Part shown: positions 45,334 to 57,989 of the stretch, one piece after another
Position numbering within the stretch: the first letter of the stretch is position 1
Layout: the number at the start of each line of letters is the position of its first letter
From: Acytostelium subglobosum LB1
Taxonomy: Eukaryota > Evosea > Eumycetozoa > Acytosteliales > Acytosteliaceae
Direction of reading: 5' to 3'
Assembly: GCF_000787575.1 (NCBI RefSeq)
Contig: NW_012236510.1
Span: 248,001-312,000, forward strand
Length of the DNA stretch: 64,000 nt
Notes under the pieces: generated by a model
Seen by the model: only the letters and a program-made list of their open reading frames with translations
Database searches by the model: none
What the model was told of the DNA's origin: nothing
Translations under genes and position numbers: made by a program

Positions 45334-48300
45334 TCACGAAGCAAAGTCTATCTTGAGCTTGCGTATCTGTCGATAGAAGGACTTGAGCTTGGTTGGATTG
45401 GACGCCAGTTGTGCTCCAAAGTTGTCCCTGATTTTGCAGAGGAGGGCGCTGCTCTGCTCGGCCTGATTGAGTAGTTGGTCGATGGCTGACACCCACATCG
45501 ATGTCTGGAGAGACGCTCGCAGCTTGGACGCGTCCAGGTGCCACTGGCCCTCAGAGTCTTGAGTCAAATCGCCTTCATCCAACTGATTGCCATCGCTAAC
45601 TATAAAGTACAAAGTCTGTGCCACGCCCAGATAGTCAATGTCGTGACTCCAGTAGGGTCCGCGTGAGGCAAGCACTGCAGGCAGAGCGGTGCCACAGTCG
45701 GCGGGGAGGTCATCGCGCGATGCTGTGTATCTCACCTGGTTGCCGTAGAGCTGCAGGTCGATGGACAGAGAGAAGCTGCCCAGTTTGAGACCAATGCGAC
45801 GCCAGTTGGTGTTGTCAGGCGTCCACTCAGTCTGGTCGGGTGCGGCATCGTCATCTCCACCAAAAGTGACAAACATGTTGGACGGGCTGATGTTGGAGTG
45901 AATGATATCGGCCTGGTGCATGGTCTCGACCGTGCGCAGCAGCTCAATCGCCAGGAACATCTTGAGAGGCTCTTCCATCGTCACGCGGTCCTGCTTCATC
46001 TTGTTGAGCATGTTGTGGAGCGAGCCGTGTGGCAAGTACTGGAGGATGGCCACGGTTGCCTGGCGATAGTGATGCATCGAGTAGAACTCAAGGAAGCGGT
46101 CGCTGGCTGCCAGATGGCTGTCCTGACCCAGGCGACCAAGCAGCTGCACGTAGATGTAGTATGCCCAAACAACGGCGGGGCTTTGCACCTTGGCCGCGAT
46201 CTCGCCGTCGGTACTGCTCTCTGCCTTGTATACGGTAGTCGTGTCGCTCTTGAATAGTGTCTTGGCGATGTGCAACGTGTTGTCCTTGAGCGCGAGGATG
46301 TTGTTGTCGTCAAAAGTTGGCAAGGTCTGTGAGGAGTTCTCGACGAACGACTCAAAGTTCTCAAAGTGCTGTACGACCATCATGTCCAACGTCTCTCTGC
46401 TCTCGGCCTTGAATGGCTCAGCGACACCGCTGTCTGAGATCAAGTTGAACTCCATTGGCTCGTCCTCCACTACTTGTTGTTGGGGCTGCCANNNNNNNNN
46501 NNNNNNNNNNNNNNNNNNNNNNNNNNNNNNNNNNNNNNNNNNNNNNNNNNNNNNNNNNNNNNNNNNNNNNNNNNNNNNNNNNNNNNNNNNNAACGGNTGG
46601 ATTGTTCGGTCAGTGTGTTATGCTGGACATTGGCCAATGGTGCGTCTGATTCAGTGATGATGGCATCGTTGCTGTGATGTGCCAGGGCGGGGTCCTCAAA
46701 GATCTCAAAGTCTGGCGACGACGACGGCTCTTGGATGATGGCGCCCGCGTAACGCTCTTCCTCCACCAACTTCTCGTTGTGTATCTGCACCACGGGCACC
46801 GTGTCAAACTCGCCAGTCGCGGCATTAAAGACTGCTCGCTTGGTGGTGGCAACGTTGCCTAGTGTCGACTTTGAGGTTGGCCTGGTGGCCGGGTCGATGT
46901 TCTCCTGGTTGTCCAGATGATGTTGATGATCAACGCTATCGAGGCCCAATTGTGAGACGGCGGCATCAACCGATGTCTCCGAGTTGTTGTTGCTGGCGTT
47001 GATGTTGTCGTCCGACAACTCAGTGCCATTGAACCATGACATGACATGCTTCAATGCCTCTTTGGTGTGGAAGGTGATCGAGGGTGAGGGAGGTGCGGCA
47101 GCAACAACAGTTGAGATTGTGGTGGCCTTTGGTTGTGGAGTGGTATCATTCAGCAAGACATGGTGGGTCACATGTTGTGTCTTGGGCTGCGGCTGGAGCT
47201 GGGGCTGGGGCTGGGGCTGAGGCTTGCTCAACCTCTTCGCCATCCAATGTTGTGCTCGCAGCTCTTCGAATGAGAGTTTGATCTCAGTGTCACCCTTGAG
47301 CAGCAGGAATAGTTCCTTCTTGTATCCAACTCGCTCGGGTCGTGCTGCGCCAGTGCTCGTGCCTCCGCGTCCAACAGACGGTGACTTGGGCGCCAGAGGT
47401 AAGGACGCTGCTGGATCACTCTTCAATCGCTTGTCCGAGCTCTGAGCACCACCAGCAGTAGCACTTCGATCTGGTATCAGTTGGTCCCTCTGCTTGCCCG
47501 CTGGCAACTCCTGCCACTGCAGTGGCTTCTTGCTCACACTGAGAGGGGTGTTGTTGGCAGCATCCTCGTATATCTGGAATGATGATGAAGACGAAGAGGC
47601 GCCAACACCACCATCATGCTTCCTCTTCTCACCGGCATGTTGTTGATCCTTGATAGTGCTACTGCTGTTGCTGCTGTTGTTGCTCCTGGCCATGTACTTC
47701 TTGTATCTTAACTTGAACTCACTGTATCTTTGTTTGATACGATCGATTGGATGTGCTGAGCGCTCAACACCGAGTTGATAGCAAGCATTGGCCTGTTGGA
47801 AGTTGCCCTTGTTCTCATGCACGATGGCCTGTGCTTCGTAGAGCAATGCCAGTCGCACACCTATTCCATTATTCTCCAGGAATGTGAATATATCAATTGG
47901 ATCAGCTGACATGTCGGCCTTTATATATGTTTGTTGATCAATATAGTGTTTGGTTAGTGATCGATTGGAATGATTCCAGTGCGTAGTTGATTGATTGAAT
48001 GAACATACATAGATGATCCAAATCCTGAGATATCTGGTGTCGTTCTTGTAGTCATCAGAGTGGACATAGAGTCCAGTGCACCTTTGAAGTAGGGCCAATA
48101 ACTCAGCCTTCATTCCCTGACCTTTGTAACTCTGTTGAGCCCACTTGATATATGGAGTCCAAATCGCTAATGGATCATGATGTGTACACTCTGCAATCTG
48201 TCTTTCGAATTGGCTATATCGATTGATTGAGTGATTGAGTGAGTCTTGGGCGTGTGATTGATCGAGTGATCACTCTGAGTGATTGATAACATACTCTCTC

Positions 48301-48428
48301 TCAGTGTTTAATGACCAGACAGGTGATTGAGCCTGTCCAAGTATCTTTGGAGGTGCATTCTCTTTGAATGATGATGATGATGATGATGACGATGTTGAGT
48401 TACTCGCGTAACTTATTGTTGATGTCAT
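45334..48428 (-). CDS. bub1: BUB1/Mad3-family spindle checkpoint protein (interrupted by assembly gap)
   Basis: Exons are 48428-48295, 48213-48009 and 47918-45334, the last broken by the N gap, so total length is unknown. The start has a KEN box (FKENAPPK, about residue 21). The TPR-like Mad3/BUB1 homology region follows: FERQIAECTHHDPLAIWTPYIKW, then LLQRCT, YLRIWI, ENNGIGVRLALLYEAQA and YQLGVERSAHPIDRIK. The linker is Ser/Gln-rich. The C-terminal kinase-like domain keeps AAKVQSP but reads IIHSNISPSNMF where an active kinase has HxDxKxxN, and LKLGSFSLSID where BUB1 has the metal-binding Asp. It probably acts at kinetochores and inhibits APC/C-Cdc20 through the KEN box. The kinase is likely inactive, as in BUBR1. 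Confidence 0.88.
46492..46591. other. Assembly gap (100 N) inside the BUB1 gene
   Basis: 100 consecutive N plus one N at 46597. The reading frames on the two sides differ modulo 3, so 100 is a placeholder length. The gap is flanked by AACAACAAG-type and Ser/Gln-coding sequence, suggesting an unresolved repeat. Confidence 0.99.
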
Positions 48429-49537
48429 TGTATGTTTGATTGTTTGACTGTGTATGATTGATTGAATGATTGATCAGCTGATCAAATGATACCTATATAT
48501 ATTGATTGATCGTCAATTAATATTAATAAAGATTATATACTGTTTGATTGAATAGCCTCGCGCTTACAACTGATGATGTTTGATTGGTTGGTTGATTAAC
48601 TAATCAAAGCATACTATCTTCTCTTTCATTAACACAATGAATAAAGTATTGTTTGGATCAATAATAATAAATAAACTCCACTACTCACATCACATTCATC
48701 ACGTGAGCCTAATGATGCAAAAACATAAATGCGTACTCATTTGAAGTTAGGTCACTCTCCCGCCCTTTGACTTCATTGGCAAGTGTGGGTCCAAATTGCC
48801 TTGTCGGTTAAATGATCATTTTTTGTCCGTTTGAAATCAAAAATTCAAATTTGAATTGTTAATCACTATCTTGTTTGAAGAAGTTCGAGAAAAGGTCAAA
48901 ATCAACACTTTTTAACAGTCCCATCAATAAACAATGATTCGTTTTGAATGATTAGGACAAGTTGCAACTTTTATGAAGGTTTAAGTTATAACGTGAGGTA
49001 TCTTACGGTCGAGCTGGTGCAAGTTATTTGATCCAACGCATTCAATTCAACATTACCTCACTAGAGTATATGTACTGTGATCTTCGTCTTTGGGCAATTG
49101 AATATCTGCTTGAAAATGGATTGAGTACGAAATACCAATACTCATCATAAACAATTAAAAAAGATAAACTTAAACAAACAAATAAATATAATATATATTA
49201 GTTATATTTGCTACACCCCTATGATAAATGTGGGATGGGAGTGGACTGGATTGGATTGACCTCGTCGGACTCCCTGATGAAGACGAGCCAACCAACCCCA
49301 TGGCATCGCAAATGTGTTGACCAAAATCGGAGTCGATGTAACCAACACCCCTCTCACATCATCATTCAGTCAATCAACATACATTCATTCACTTTACATT
49401 CATTCACACATTCACCATCATCAACAACTATGATATCTTAAACATTGTTGTCATTGAACAAACATATAATACAATACAAACAGATAGATATACTTACTTT
49501 ACTACTTCAAGTCAAGTCATAAAAGACATAGAGAGAG
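48429..49537. other. Divergent intergenic region
   Basis: TGATTGA runs in minus polarity next to BUB1 (48440-48480). A middle part has a 16-bp perfect palindrome AATTCAAATTTGAATT (48842-48857). AT-rich promoter-like sequence (49150-49205) and plus-strand CATTCATTCAC runs lie before the transporter. No gene seen. Confidence 0.5.
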
Positions 49538-51094
49538 ATGGATGATACAATATTGATAGACGATGATTTGGTATCATCATCGGATAATGAATCAAGTTCA
49601 TTACTTAATAGTAGTAACAATCATAATAATGATTATGATGATAGAAAGAATGAATTCAATATGGATACACAGACTATATGGGAGAAGTTATCAAACAAGT
49701 ATACACTTTACCAAATCTATTCAATCTCATTATCAATACTATTCCTAATTGTATGTTCAATATGTCACGTGATCTGTCAGCTGACATCATTTCAATCAGC
49801 TGACAATATATTAATATTTTCTGGAACGAATGAACTTTGTTTGAATGCAGGTAGCCATCATCCTACCATTTGTAAACAAGAAGATATTCTCTTCTTATGA
49901 TTATCCGGTCACTGGATCCTTCCTCCAGACACTTGGCGCATCAGTTCTATTACTTATACTCAATGTTATAATGTACCTCAGTCACCGCAATGACCTCGTA
50001 CCAAAGAGCAACATCTTTGATCAAAACTTCTTAATGAAGAGGTATGTTGGCTGGCTGCTTTGGCCGATGCATTTGGTCATCCATTCAATCTAACTAACTA
50101 TCCAATCATATGATTAGCCTGGTCATGATACCAGTTTCAGTTTGCTTTGCAATCGTAATATCATTGACAAACATTGGACTATCAATGATACCTGTCAACT
50201 ATCATGTTGTATTCAAGTCCACCAATGTATGTTATATCATTCATTTCCGGAGAAGTTGATTGACATACCTAACCATTCTATTCCATTTCAGATTGTTTGG
50301 ATTGTACTTTTCTCATTCATTGTTCATAAGGAAAGACCATCACCGATCATTCTTGTCAGCATCGTTTTGCTGATGGCTGGTACTATTCTCACATCATTGG
50401 AATTCTCCAAGAAGAATCAGTCCACTTCATTCTGGCCAATCTTTATCAATATCTTGGCCATCTTCTTTGAGAGTGTCACACTGGTAGTCCTGAAGTGGAC
50501 GTGCAAGTATCTACATCGCAAGGATAGTACTATTAGTGCTCTTGAAGTATGTGTATCCATTACATTCCAATGGTGTAATATTATACCATACTCACTCGCC
50601 AATCAAATCTCCACCTTAGATTACATTCTATAAGGTTGCAGAGGGAACGATCGTCATATTGATACCTCTGTTTGCCATCGAGGGCGTACGAGGATTCGGT
50701 GCGCTTAACAACTTGCCAGCATCATCGATATTAATGTTGCTGGCAGGTGTAGTTGTTACCATGGTTTATCAAGGTTCCACAGTTGGTATGATCAAGACAC
50801 TTTATGTTACAACAGTTGGTGTAATCAATCAAGTAATAATGTAAGGAATCATCATCAATCACAGGATCAATCAATCATTCAATCAGTCTATACTTACATT
50901 TTGTTTCTTATACTACTAGTATTCCACAGCTGTTCCTGTCGATGGCCATTTATCATAGCTTCTCATACGATGCACTACACATAGTTGGTGTGGTATTGTC
51001 AGTACTTGGATGTGTTGTGTTTGCTGGCTATCAATTCTATGCCGCCAACAACAAGAACAACAAGCCAGATGCACTTGGCAAGCATATACAATGA
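49538..51094 (+). CDS. Drug/metabolite-transporter superfamily protein (SLC35/triose-phosphate-transporter-like)
   Basis: Six exons (49538-49750, 49851-50041, 50118-50226, 50292-50546, 50635-50840, 50920-51094) give 382 residues with all phases consistent. An acidic, Asn-rich cytosolic N-terminus (about 1-50) is followed by about ten membrane helices. Family features are YPVTGSFLQTLGA in the second helix, and LTNIGLSMIPVNYHVVFKSTN leading into IVWIVLFSFIVHKERPS, the paired helices of TPT/nucleotide-sugar transporters. The C-terminus (NNKNNKPDALGKHIQ) is short and polar. It likely exchanges a phosphorylated or nucleotide-linked metabolite across a Golgi, ER or plastid-derived membrane. Substrate not predictable. 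Confidence 0.85.
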
Positions 51095-52163
51095 ACAACT
51101 TCCCTCCCCTCCCTCCATCCATCCATCCATCCATCCATCACATCGATATTAGCCAACCAACCTCCCAACGCGTTGTCATTGGCGATTGGTGTTATTGCCA
51201 GCTAGGGCTTGACTTCGTAGGATGTTTTTGAACAATGGGCTATTGCACTGTTTTGATCAAACGTGTTGCTTCTGGAAAGAACCTGGTTAGTGGGGTAAAG
51301 TTCCCACCTTTTTCAGCCCTGGACAATCAAAGAATTAATTTCGCTTTTGGTTGTATGCGATCCACTTTGATGTTGATTGATTGTTAGTATCACTTCAACA
51401 TTGCTTTGTCTCTCTAAATATAGATAATGAATAGGTAGTGGAGAGGTTAAGTTGTTATCATATTATTAAAATATATAATCACATTTACAGCAAAAGACAA
51501 TCAAATCAATCAAGTCAAGTAGGTAGTTTGTTACCTTTAGTGTTAGGAGGATAGAGTCTTTCCAAATTGAATATTACCCTTTGATTATATATTATTACAA
51601 CTTCAATATATATATATTTTGAGTGAGTGTCCACAATGGAATGAAATGAAATAGTTGTCTTCCAAGTCATACATACTTACCTCAATCATATCCCATAACA
51701 TGTCCACTTTAGGCCATAATCAACTTATATTCACTTCCACACACACCATCACACACACACTTATAAAGCTAGCCACTCCGTCCATCACTCAATCAAACAC
51801 TTCTACACATACACACACACTCAAACAAATACAAACAGAACACATTCACACCACACACACACAAACAAGCCAGTAGCAAGTCGCGACTCTGACACCAACG
51901 CGAGAGAGAGTTAAACTGGGCGACCTCCACTCATCAAGGCTTTTTGGATTGATTGATCAATTGTATGTTTGAGAGAGTGCACCTGCGCTCCAATCACCAT
52001 CCATCATTCATCCATCATCCTAACCTTATTTGACACTCACAGTCAGTGACCTACTTTGGAAAGATACCTTAATATATAATAGTATATATAAATACATATA
52101 TATAAATTATCTTTATATATATATATTATATACCTTTAAATATATATTCACCATAGATAGACA
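51095..52163. other. Intergenic region between the transporter and RBR genes
   Basis: It begins with (TCCA)n (51113-51135). It contains a mixed-sequence island at 51180-51360, a possible small RNA (next entry), CACACA-rich sequence (51730-51870) and a strongly AT-rich promoter (52060-52150) before the RBR gene. Confidence 0.5.
51451..51501 (+). ncRNA. Weak candidate for a dictyostelid class I-type small RNA
   Basis: The 51-base span starts GUUGU and ends ACAAU, which can pair. TTACAGCAA, nine bases of the conserved class I motif, lies just 5' of the 3' arm. Length and layout fit the 42-65-base class I RNAs of Dictyostelium. No upstream DUSE-type element (consensus near ACCCATAA) is visible at about -60, and a 9-base match alone is expected about once per two such windows by chance. 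Confidence 0.2.
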
Positions 52164-53995
52164 ATGTCCAACTCTTCATCATCAACAACAACTCCCAACT
52201 CATCACCAACACAGACATTATCACAATCACAATCATCATCAATAACAACAGAGACTCGAGGTTGTAGTAATAGATTCCAAGATCTTCCTTTTTATCAACA
52301 GTTAAAAAGTAATAATAATAATATAGAGTTAATGTTTAAGGAGATGGGAATATATGTACAGAACAAAGAGAAGGACAAGGCCACCCAAATGGACACCGAC
52401 CATTGTCATACAATCAATCTGTCAGACCTGGATTGTCCATCAACTACACTTTGGCGTCCTGGTGTGGCCACTACTACAACTAGCACAACACATACCACTA
52501 CTCCTACTCCCCCAACTACTACTGATGTCCACGTGGATGACCAAGAGGAAGACACTGATGATGACATATACAGCACAAATGATGCCAAACAACAGGAACA
52601 ATCAATCACACAATCACCAGACTACACCAACACCAATGACTTGTATGGAGAATCATCCAAGATGGAGTTGAACCTGGATGACAACCTCAGCGAACTCATA
52701 ACATTCAGTCCAACAACATCAACAACCTCAACTCATACACCAGCCACAAAGGAAATGGACAATCGAGAAGAGATGGACGAGGACGACTTATACCTGGACG
52801 ATTTCTTTGAGGTAGCGGCAATGGTGGAGTATTTGAGTGAAGTATGGGTCTGGGATGTCGATCAGCAAGTTGGTGCGGGATGTTGTAGCAGCAGCAGCAT
52901 CAGTCTACCCTGGAAGAATGGAGTCACTGGAGGCCCAACGATCGTGGAGGGAGAGTTTGAGTGCCCCATCTGTCTGGACGAAGTCGATCGTTCGGTTCAA
53001 TTCCCAAACTGTCATCATGGATATTGCCAACCATGTGTCAGTGCTCATCTTCGTGAGCAAGTCTACCGCAACAAAGGCAAGAAGCTCACATGTCCCTTCC
53101 CCAAGTGTCCAAGCACTGTTACACACAATGTAGAGTTCTATGTATGTATACTATACTTACTGTACTTGTTGACTCTTGGATCACGTATATTAATCATCAA
53201 TCATCAATCAATCAATGAATTTAGTCACAATTCCTGGACAAACAATCATTGGACAAACTCAATATATACCTGATGATCCAGTCCAAGTCATTTGGATCAT
53301 CTATGGCAGTCATATTCTGTTGCAACTGTAACAATCCATTGACTAGGACTGACAGCAAGGACTTGAATGTTATATGCGACAATGAGGAATGCAAAGCCTT
53401 GCTCTGCTTTGAATGCGCAACGTTTGCCCACGATGGCATGACATGCAAGGAGAATCTAAAGACCATCAAGGAGAACATGTCAGAGGATGATAAGAAATCA
53501 ATGGAGTTGCTGGAGAAAGAGCAGTTCAAGAACTGTCCCAAGTGTGGCGTGCTAACATTCAAGGAGGATGGATGCGAGTATGTTTGCTGTCTGACTTGTG
53601 GCCATCAGTTCTGCTACTACTGTCTGGACCCTCATGATCACAACATATCCACTCATGTTCATGGCCCCAACTACATTGCACCAATCTATCAACCTTATTA
53701 TCCCTACCACCGAAGAAGAGGCCAACGTGTAAAGAAGGTGGCGACAGTGGCAGCTCTGACAGTAGGCGCCATCATATTTGGACCACCAGCGGTCGTTATT
53801 GGTGCGCTGCCATATGCCGCCTACCTGGGTGTCAACAAGTTGCGTGTATGGAACAAGCAGCGCAAGCTGATCAAGAACAAGAAATGCGACTACGCTATGT
53901 GGATAGTTGCCGAGAAGAAGAGGCGCGAGGACCTGAACCTCCCTGTGTCCGAGTACATCACTCAACAGTTTGCCGCACTGCAGTTGCAGGAATAA
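52164..53995 (+). CDS. RBR (RING-IBR-RING) E3 ubiquitin ligase with C-terminal hydrophobic segment
   Basis: Exons 52164-53141 and 53225-53995 give 582 residues. The N-terminal 250 residues are Ser/Thr-rich then acidic. RING1 (about 267-325) begins FECPICLDEV and includes NCHHGYCQPC and CPFPKC. The IBR has FCCNCNN, CDNEECKALLCFEC. RING2 has CPKCGVLTFKEDGCEYVCC ending HQFCYYC, with the catalytic Cys in the GC/CC region. A hydrophobic stretch (about 505-535, VAALTVGAIIFGPPAVVIGAL) follows, as in RNF19-type ligases, suggesting membrane attachment. RBR ligases accept ubiquitin as a thioester from E2 before transfer. Converges with the next gene with 105 bases between. Confidence 0.93.
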
Positions 53996-54100
53996 ATGAA
54001 TGAATGAAAGATGGATAGATGGTGATCCATGGACACCGTTGTCTGTCTGTCTGTCTGTGTTATATAATATATATCTCTATCTCGATCTCTCTCTCTTTGA

Positions 54101-57100
54101 TCATTTATTGGCCAATGAATCCTTCCTACGTTGTCCGCCAAGTACAATCTTGGATGATATCCACTTGATTCCACTCGACTTTAACGATGGTGATAGTGTA
54201 CCAATGCTCGCTCTATTGTCGTTATTGTTGTCTCTGTTGATCATCTTGGTTGGTGTTGACATATAGTTGTTGTTGTTATTGTTGTCGTCAAAGATGGTAC
54301 TACTACAGCTACTGATATCACTGCTAATGCTACTGCTGTCAATGTTGTCAGAGATATATCGCTCGATAAATATGTTATCCAAGACAATGTTATCCTCTAA
54401 GAAGGTCTGGAATGTGCCTTGATGTTGTGAAATGCGTTTGTCGTCTTCCTGTTGTTGCTGATGATGTTGTCGTTGCACATGATGATGTGGTTGGTGCTGT
54501 GGCAACAACAGTTCCTCCGCTTGGTGATGATGATTGATTGATTTGTTGTCATCCAGTGATTCGTATATATAGTTGTTGTTAATGTTGTTCTTCTTGCCAT
54601 TTCCATTTCCATTGCCATTGCTAGTGAGCTTATAAGGGTCGGCTAATACATCCTCCTCATCTTCGTCGGCATAGTTGACGTCAGAGAAGTTGAGGGGCAG
54701 ATAGAGAAGGTATGATGCAGATCGTGCATACTGCTTTCCGGACTTGTTGTTTGGCAGACCGCCGGCGTCAAGTTCAGACTCAGAGTCCGACGAAGAGTCA
54801 GAGTCCGACGAGAGCATCTCTGTGTCCGTGTCGATGTAGAGGAAGTTGGGCTCATCGGGGAGCGAGCTAGGCATGTAGCTGAACAGGTTGGACGTGCTCT
54901 TGGAGACGGGGAGTATCTTGGGGCTTGGTACGGCATCACTGCTGCCATAGGATGATGAGCTGTTGGATATGTTGTGGCGTGGGTTGGTCGTGGTGTGTGA
55001 AGAGCCCGATGTCAAAGTGTTGTTCGTGTTGATGCTCAAGTTGCTGCCCTGTGTTGGGGAGTCTGGTCGTGATGACCCGATCGAGAGCAGGAAGTTCCTG
55101 CGATGTGCACTCAGTCCATGTCGCGATGTACCGCCAGCTGCATGAAGGTTGTCCACAGAGAGTGAAAGCTTCCTGATGACGCCAGGTGATGAGAATCGAA
55201 GATTGTTGTTGTTGAAGAGGTAAGGTGATGTTGGTAATGATCCAATTACAAACTGATGTGATTGTTGTTGTGACTGTTGTTGTGGTTGTTGTTGTCTGTT
55301 GTTGCTTGTTGACTCGGTGGAAGTTGTTGATGATAGTGATGATGTAGAGTCGCTCATGTTGATATTGTTGGTGTTGTTGGTGCTGATCTTTAGTTTGTTG
55401 AGCTTTGGTGGTACTGGAGGGATGGGCAACTGTTTGATTGGATACTGCTGCTGTTGTTGTTGATATGTGGACCTCTCAAACAGACTGTGTTGGTTACCAA
55501 TGGTGATCTTTGAGGGGCTGGGATGATGAAGCGAGGGCAGGGAGTTGCACATCTGCACGTGATTATGGTTCCTGTGCTTGTTTGAGATGTCTGGCGACTC
55601 GCATCGCGATGTTCCGCTGCTGACGCTCTTGGCTGTCTTGATGCGGGTCCAGCCTCCTGCGCGTGGAGAGGACGCCGGCTGGTAGTCTTGCACCTCGACT
55701 AGGAACAGAGATGACACAGGTCGGTGGTCGCTCTCTGTCAGCTCGTGGCGCTGGTAGACCAGCGGCTTGATAGTATCGCCTCTGTACAGAATCCTGTCGC
55801 AATACGATGGAGTCCTGTTCTTCTCACTCGAGTCATATTGATTGGTGCCAACATCATACTTGTATGTTGGAGCAAAGTTGATTGGCTGCTCCTGGAAGCC
55901 CAGGAACACGCGTCCAGCATTGCGTTCATATGTCAACTGATCGTTGGCCACCAACGACTGCCAGTTCTTGGCCTTTATCTTCTCCTTGCACTCCACAGGG
56001 TTCAAGTCTATCCTGTAGTTCAAGTCACCGAGCCATATCAGACATCTAATGTTTGTAATGGATGGTCATGAGTGTCAGCTAGCGTGTAATTGAGTGATTG
56101 ATTGGAGGGATGTGGATAATACGTACTCATGATCCAACATGGATAAGTTTCCATCGAATGACATCATCTGTATCTTCTTGAAGTCTTGCGCTCTGCGCTC
56201 CAATCTCTCGTTTGATTCGCCAGCCGCAAGATGTGAATTGATGAAGCAGAAACCGGTCTTGTACAATGAGAACCTGATTCCAACACCACCTTTGTTACCC
56301 TATAGTTATTGATTGATTGATTGATTGAGTAAGTATTATGATTGAATTACGTGGATGGATGAATGAATGATACATACTATTTTACCCATTGCTCCACATG
56401 GGACAATGGACCCACATGCGTCTTTGACATGTGGCGCATGCTCCTCCTTGACAAAGACAAGTAGCATCATGCCGACAAGGATCTTGTTCTTCACCTTGAC
56501 GTACCGACTGCCTGAGCACAGTGATAGGGTCTGCTCGATGGCGTGCTTCCAAGGATGATAGGTGTTCTCCTTGTTGTTCTGTTTGTCCGCGGCAGTGGCC
56601 TTGACAATGGCGCCAGCCTTCATGTCTACAATCTCCTGAAGGCCAATGACAATGATGTCGGGCGCAAACGAGTTGGACAACAGCCAGTTGGCCAGATTGT
56701 TTGATTGCTTGCCGTTGCAGTTCCACGTGCCGACAAACACTGACATTGGCTTCTTGCCCGCTGCGCTGATACGGCTGGCTGCTACGCGCGCCATATCTGT
56801 GAGGAGCGACTGCTCGTTTTGAACAAACAGCGCTGAACAGTCGCCCGCGGCAAAGATCGCCGACGCCTTGATCTTGGGTCGGACAACTAGTGAGGGCCAC
56901 ATGCGACTGCGTGTGTTTCCGTGGCCTAGCTGATGATTCTCGCCGTTGCCAAAGGTATATATGTCACCCGATTGAGTGAGTAGTATGCTGTGATTGGTGC
57001 CAAGTGCTGCGTGTGATATCTTCTTGTCCTCAATGTCGACCTTAACGCGCTGAGGCGTCGGACAATGGTCCTGCTGTGGGTTGTCGTCACCAATGCCAAG

Positions 57101-57989
57101 CTGACCGTGCGAGTTGGCTCCCCACGTGAAGAATGTATCCATCTGTTGTCAGCGCAGCTGAGTGGTATCCGCCCGCCGTCACGTCCTTGATGCCACTACC
57201 ATTGCTAAAGTCGTTGAGCTTGACGGGCACCAGCTTGTCGTTGCAATGGCCCAGACCGAGCTGGCCGCGACCGTTCATGCCCCAGGCATAGACGGCATTC
57301 GAGGCCGCCAGCGCCACTGTGTGTTGCTCGCCAAAGGCCACCTTCTTCCATTGTATATGCTCGGATGGTGCTGAATCGATTGGCATCAACACGATGGTAG
57401 GGGTGGATTGATGCTTTTCGCCTCGACGTCCGTTGGCCAGCTGTCCGTATCGCGCTGTGCCCCATGTGTATAACTGTCCATTGGCTGTGATTGCTGCCGA
57501 GATCTGATTGCCGGCGACGATCTGTGTCACCTTGACGCGATTGAGTACGTTGATTGGCAGCGGCACTGCCGAGTCTATGATGTCGACACCCAGCTGTCCC
57601 GCGCCATTGAGTCCCATGGAGAACACTCGTGTGTCATCCGTGAGCAGCAGTGTGTGATTGGTGCCACACGACACACTGATGACCGTCTTTTTCCAGACGA
57701 TCTTGAACAGAGTTGTATGTCGACGGCCCATCACCTCGCCCCACATCAAGCACTCGCCATTAACAATCGCCGCCGAGTGATTGCAGCCCAATGACAGCTG
57801 ATTGAGATTCAACGAGACCAAGACAGATGGAGGTGTTGGTATCTTCTTCTCTCCATTATGGCATGTGTTACCTGTCTTGCCTATTGATTGAGTTTGTCAG
57901 TTATTCGTTTGATTGTCACTCATTCAATCATTCCAATGGAGTTGCCTATGATATCTACCCTTTCCCCAAGTGTATAAGATCTTGGTCAT
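54101..57989 (-). CDS. Dd5P2: RCC1-repeat inositol 5-phosphatase (Dd5P2 type), one frame break
   Basis: Exons 57989-57959 (31 bases), 57880-56378, 56299-56127 and 56045-54101. Residues 1-345 are RCC1 blades (ILYTWGKG, SCGTNHTLLL, GQLGLG, AALGTNHSILL). The 5-phosphatase domain (about 390-685) has FVGTWNCNGK, LQEIVDM, NKGGVGIRFSLY, INSHLAAGE, WLGDLNYR, SYCDRIL and SDHRPVSS, so all catalytic blocks are present. The 530-residue tail is Ser/Asn/Gln-rich with acidic Ser runs. One extra base near 57128-57142 shifts frame inside an RCC1 blade between ALTTDGY and FTWGANSHGQLG. Without it the protein is about 1216 residues. D. discoideum Dd5P2 has this RCC1-plus-phosphatase layout and removes the 5-phosphate from phosphoinositides. 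The break is either an assembly error or a real mutation. Confidence 0.9.

Noticed and set aside
45820-46260. Plus-strand open frames opposite the BUB1 kinase domain
   Set aside because: They are shadows of the GC-rich coding strand. The minus-strand translation carries the kinase-fold motifs.
51683-51698. DUSE-like TCCCATAA upstream element
   Set aside because: The 8-base degenerate motif is expected several times per window. No recognisable RNA starts about 60 bases downstream, and it lies downstream of the class I candidate.
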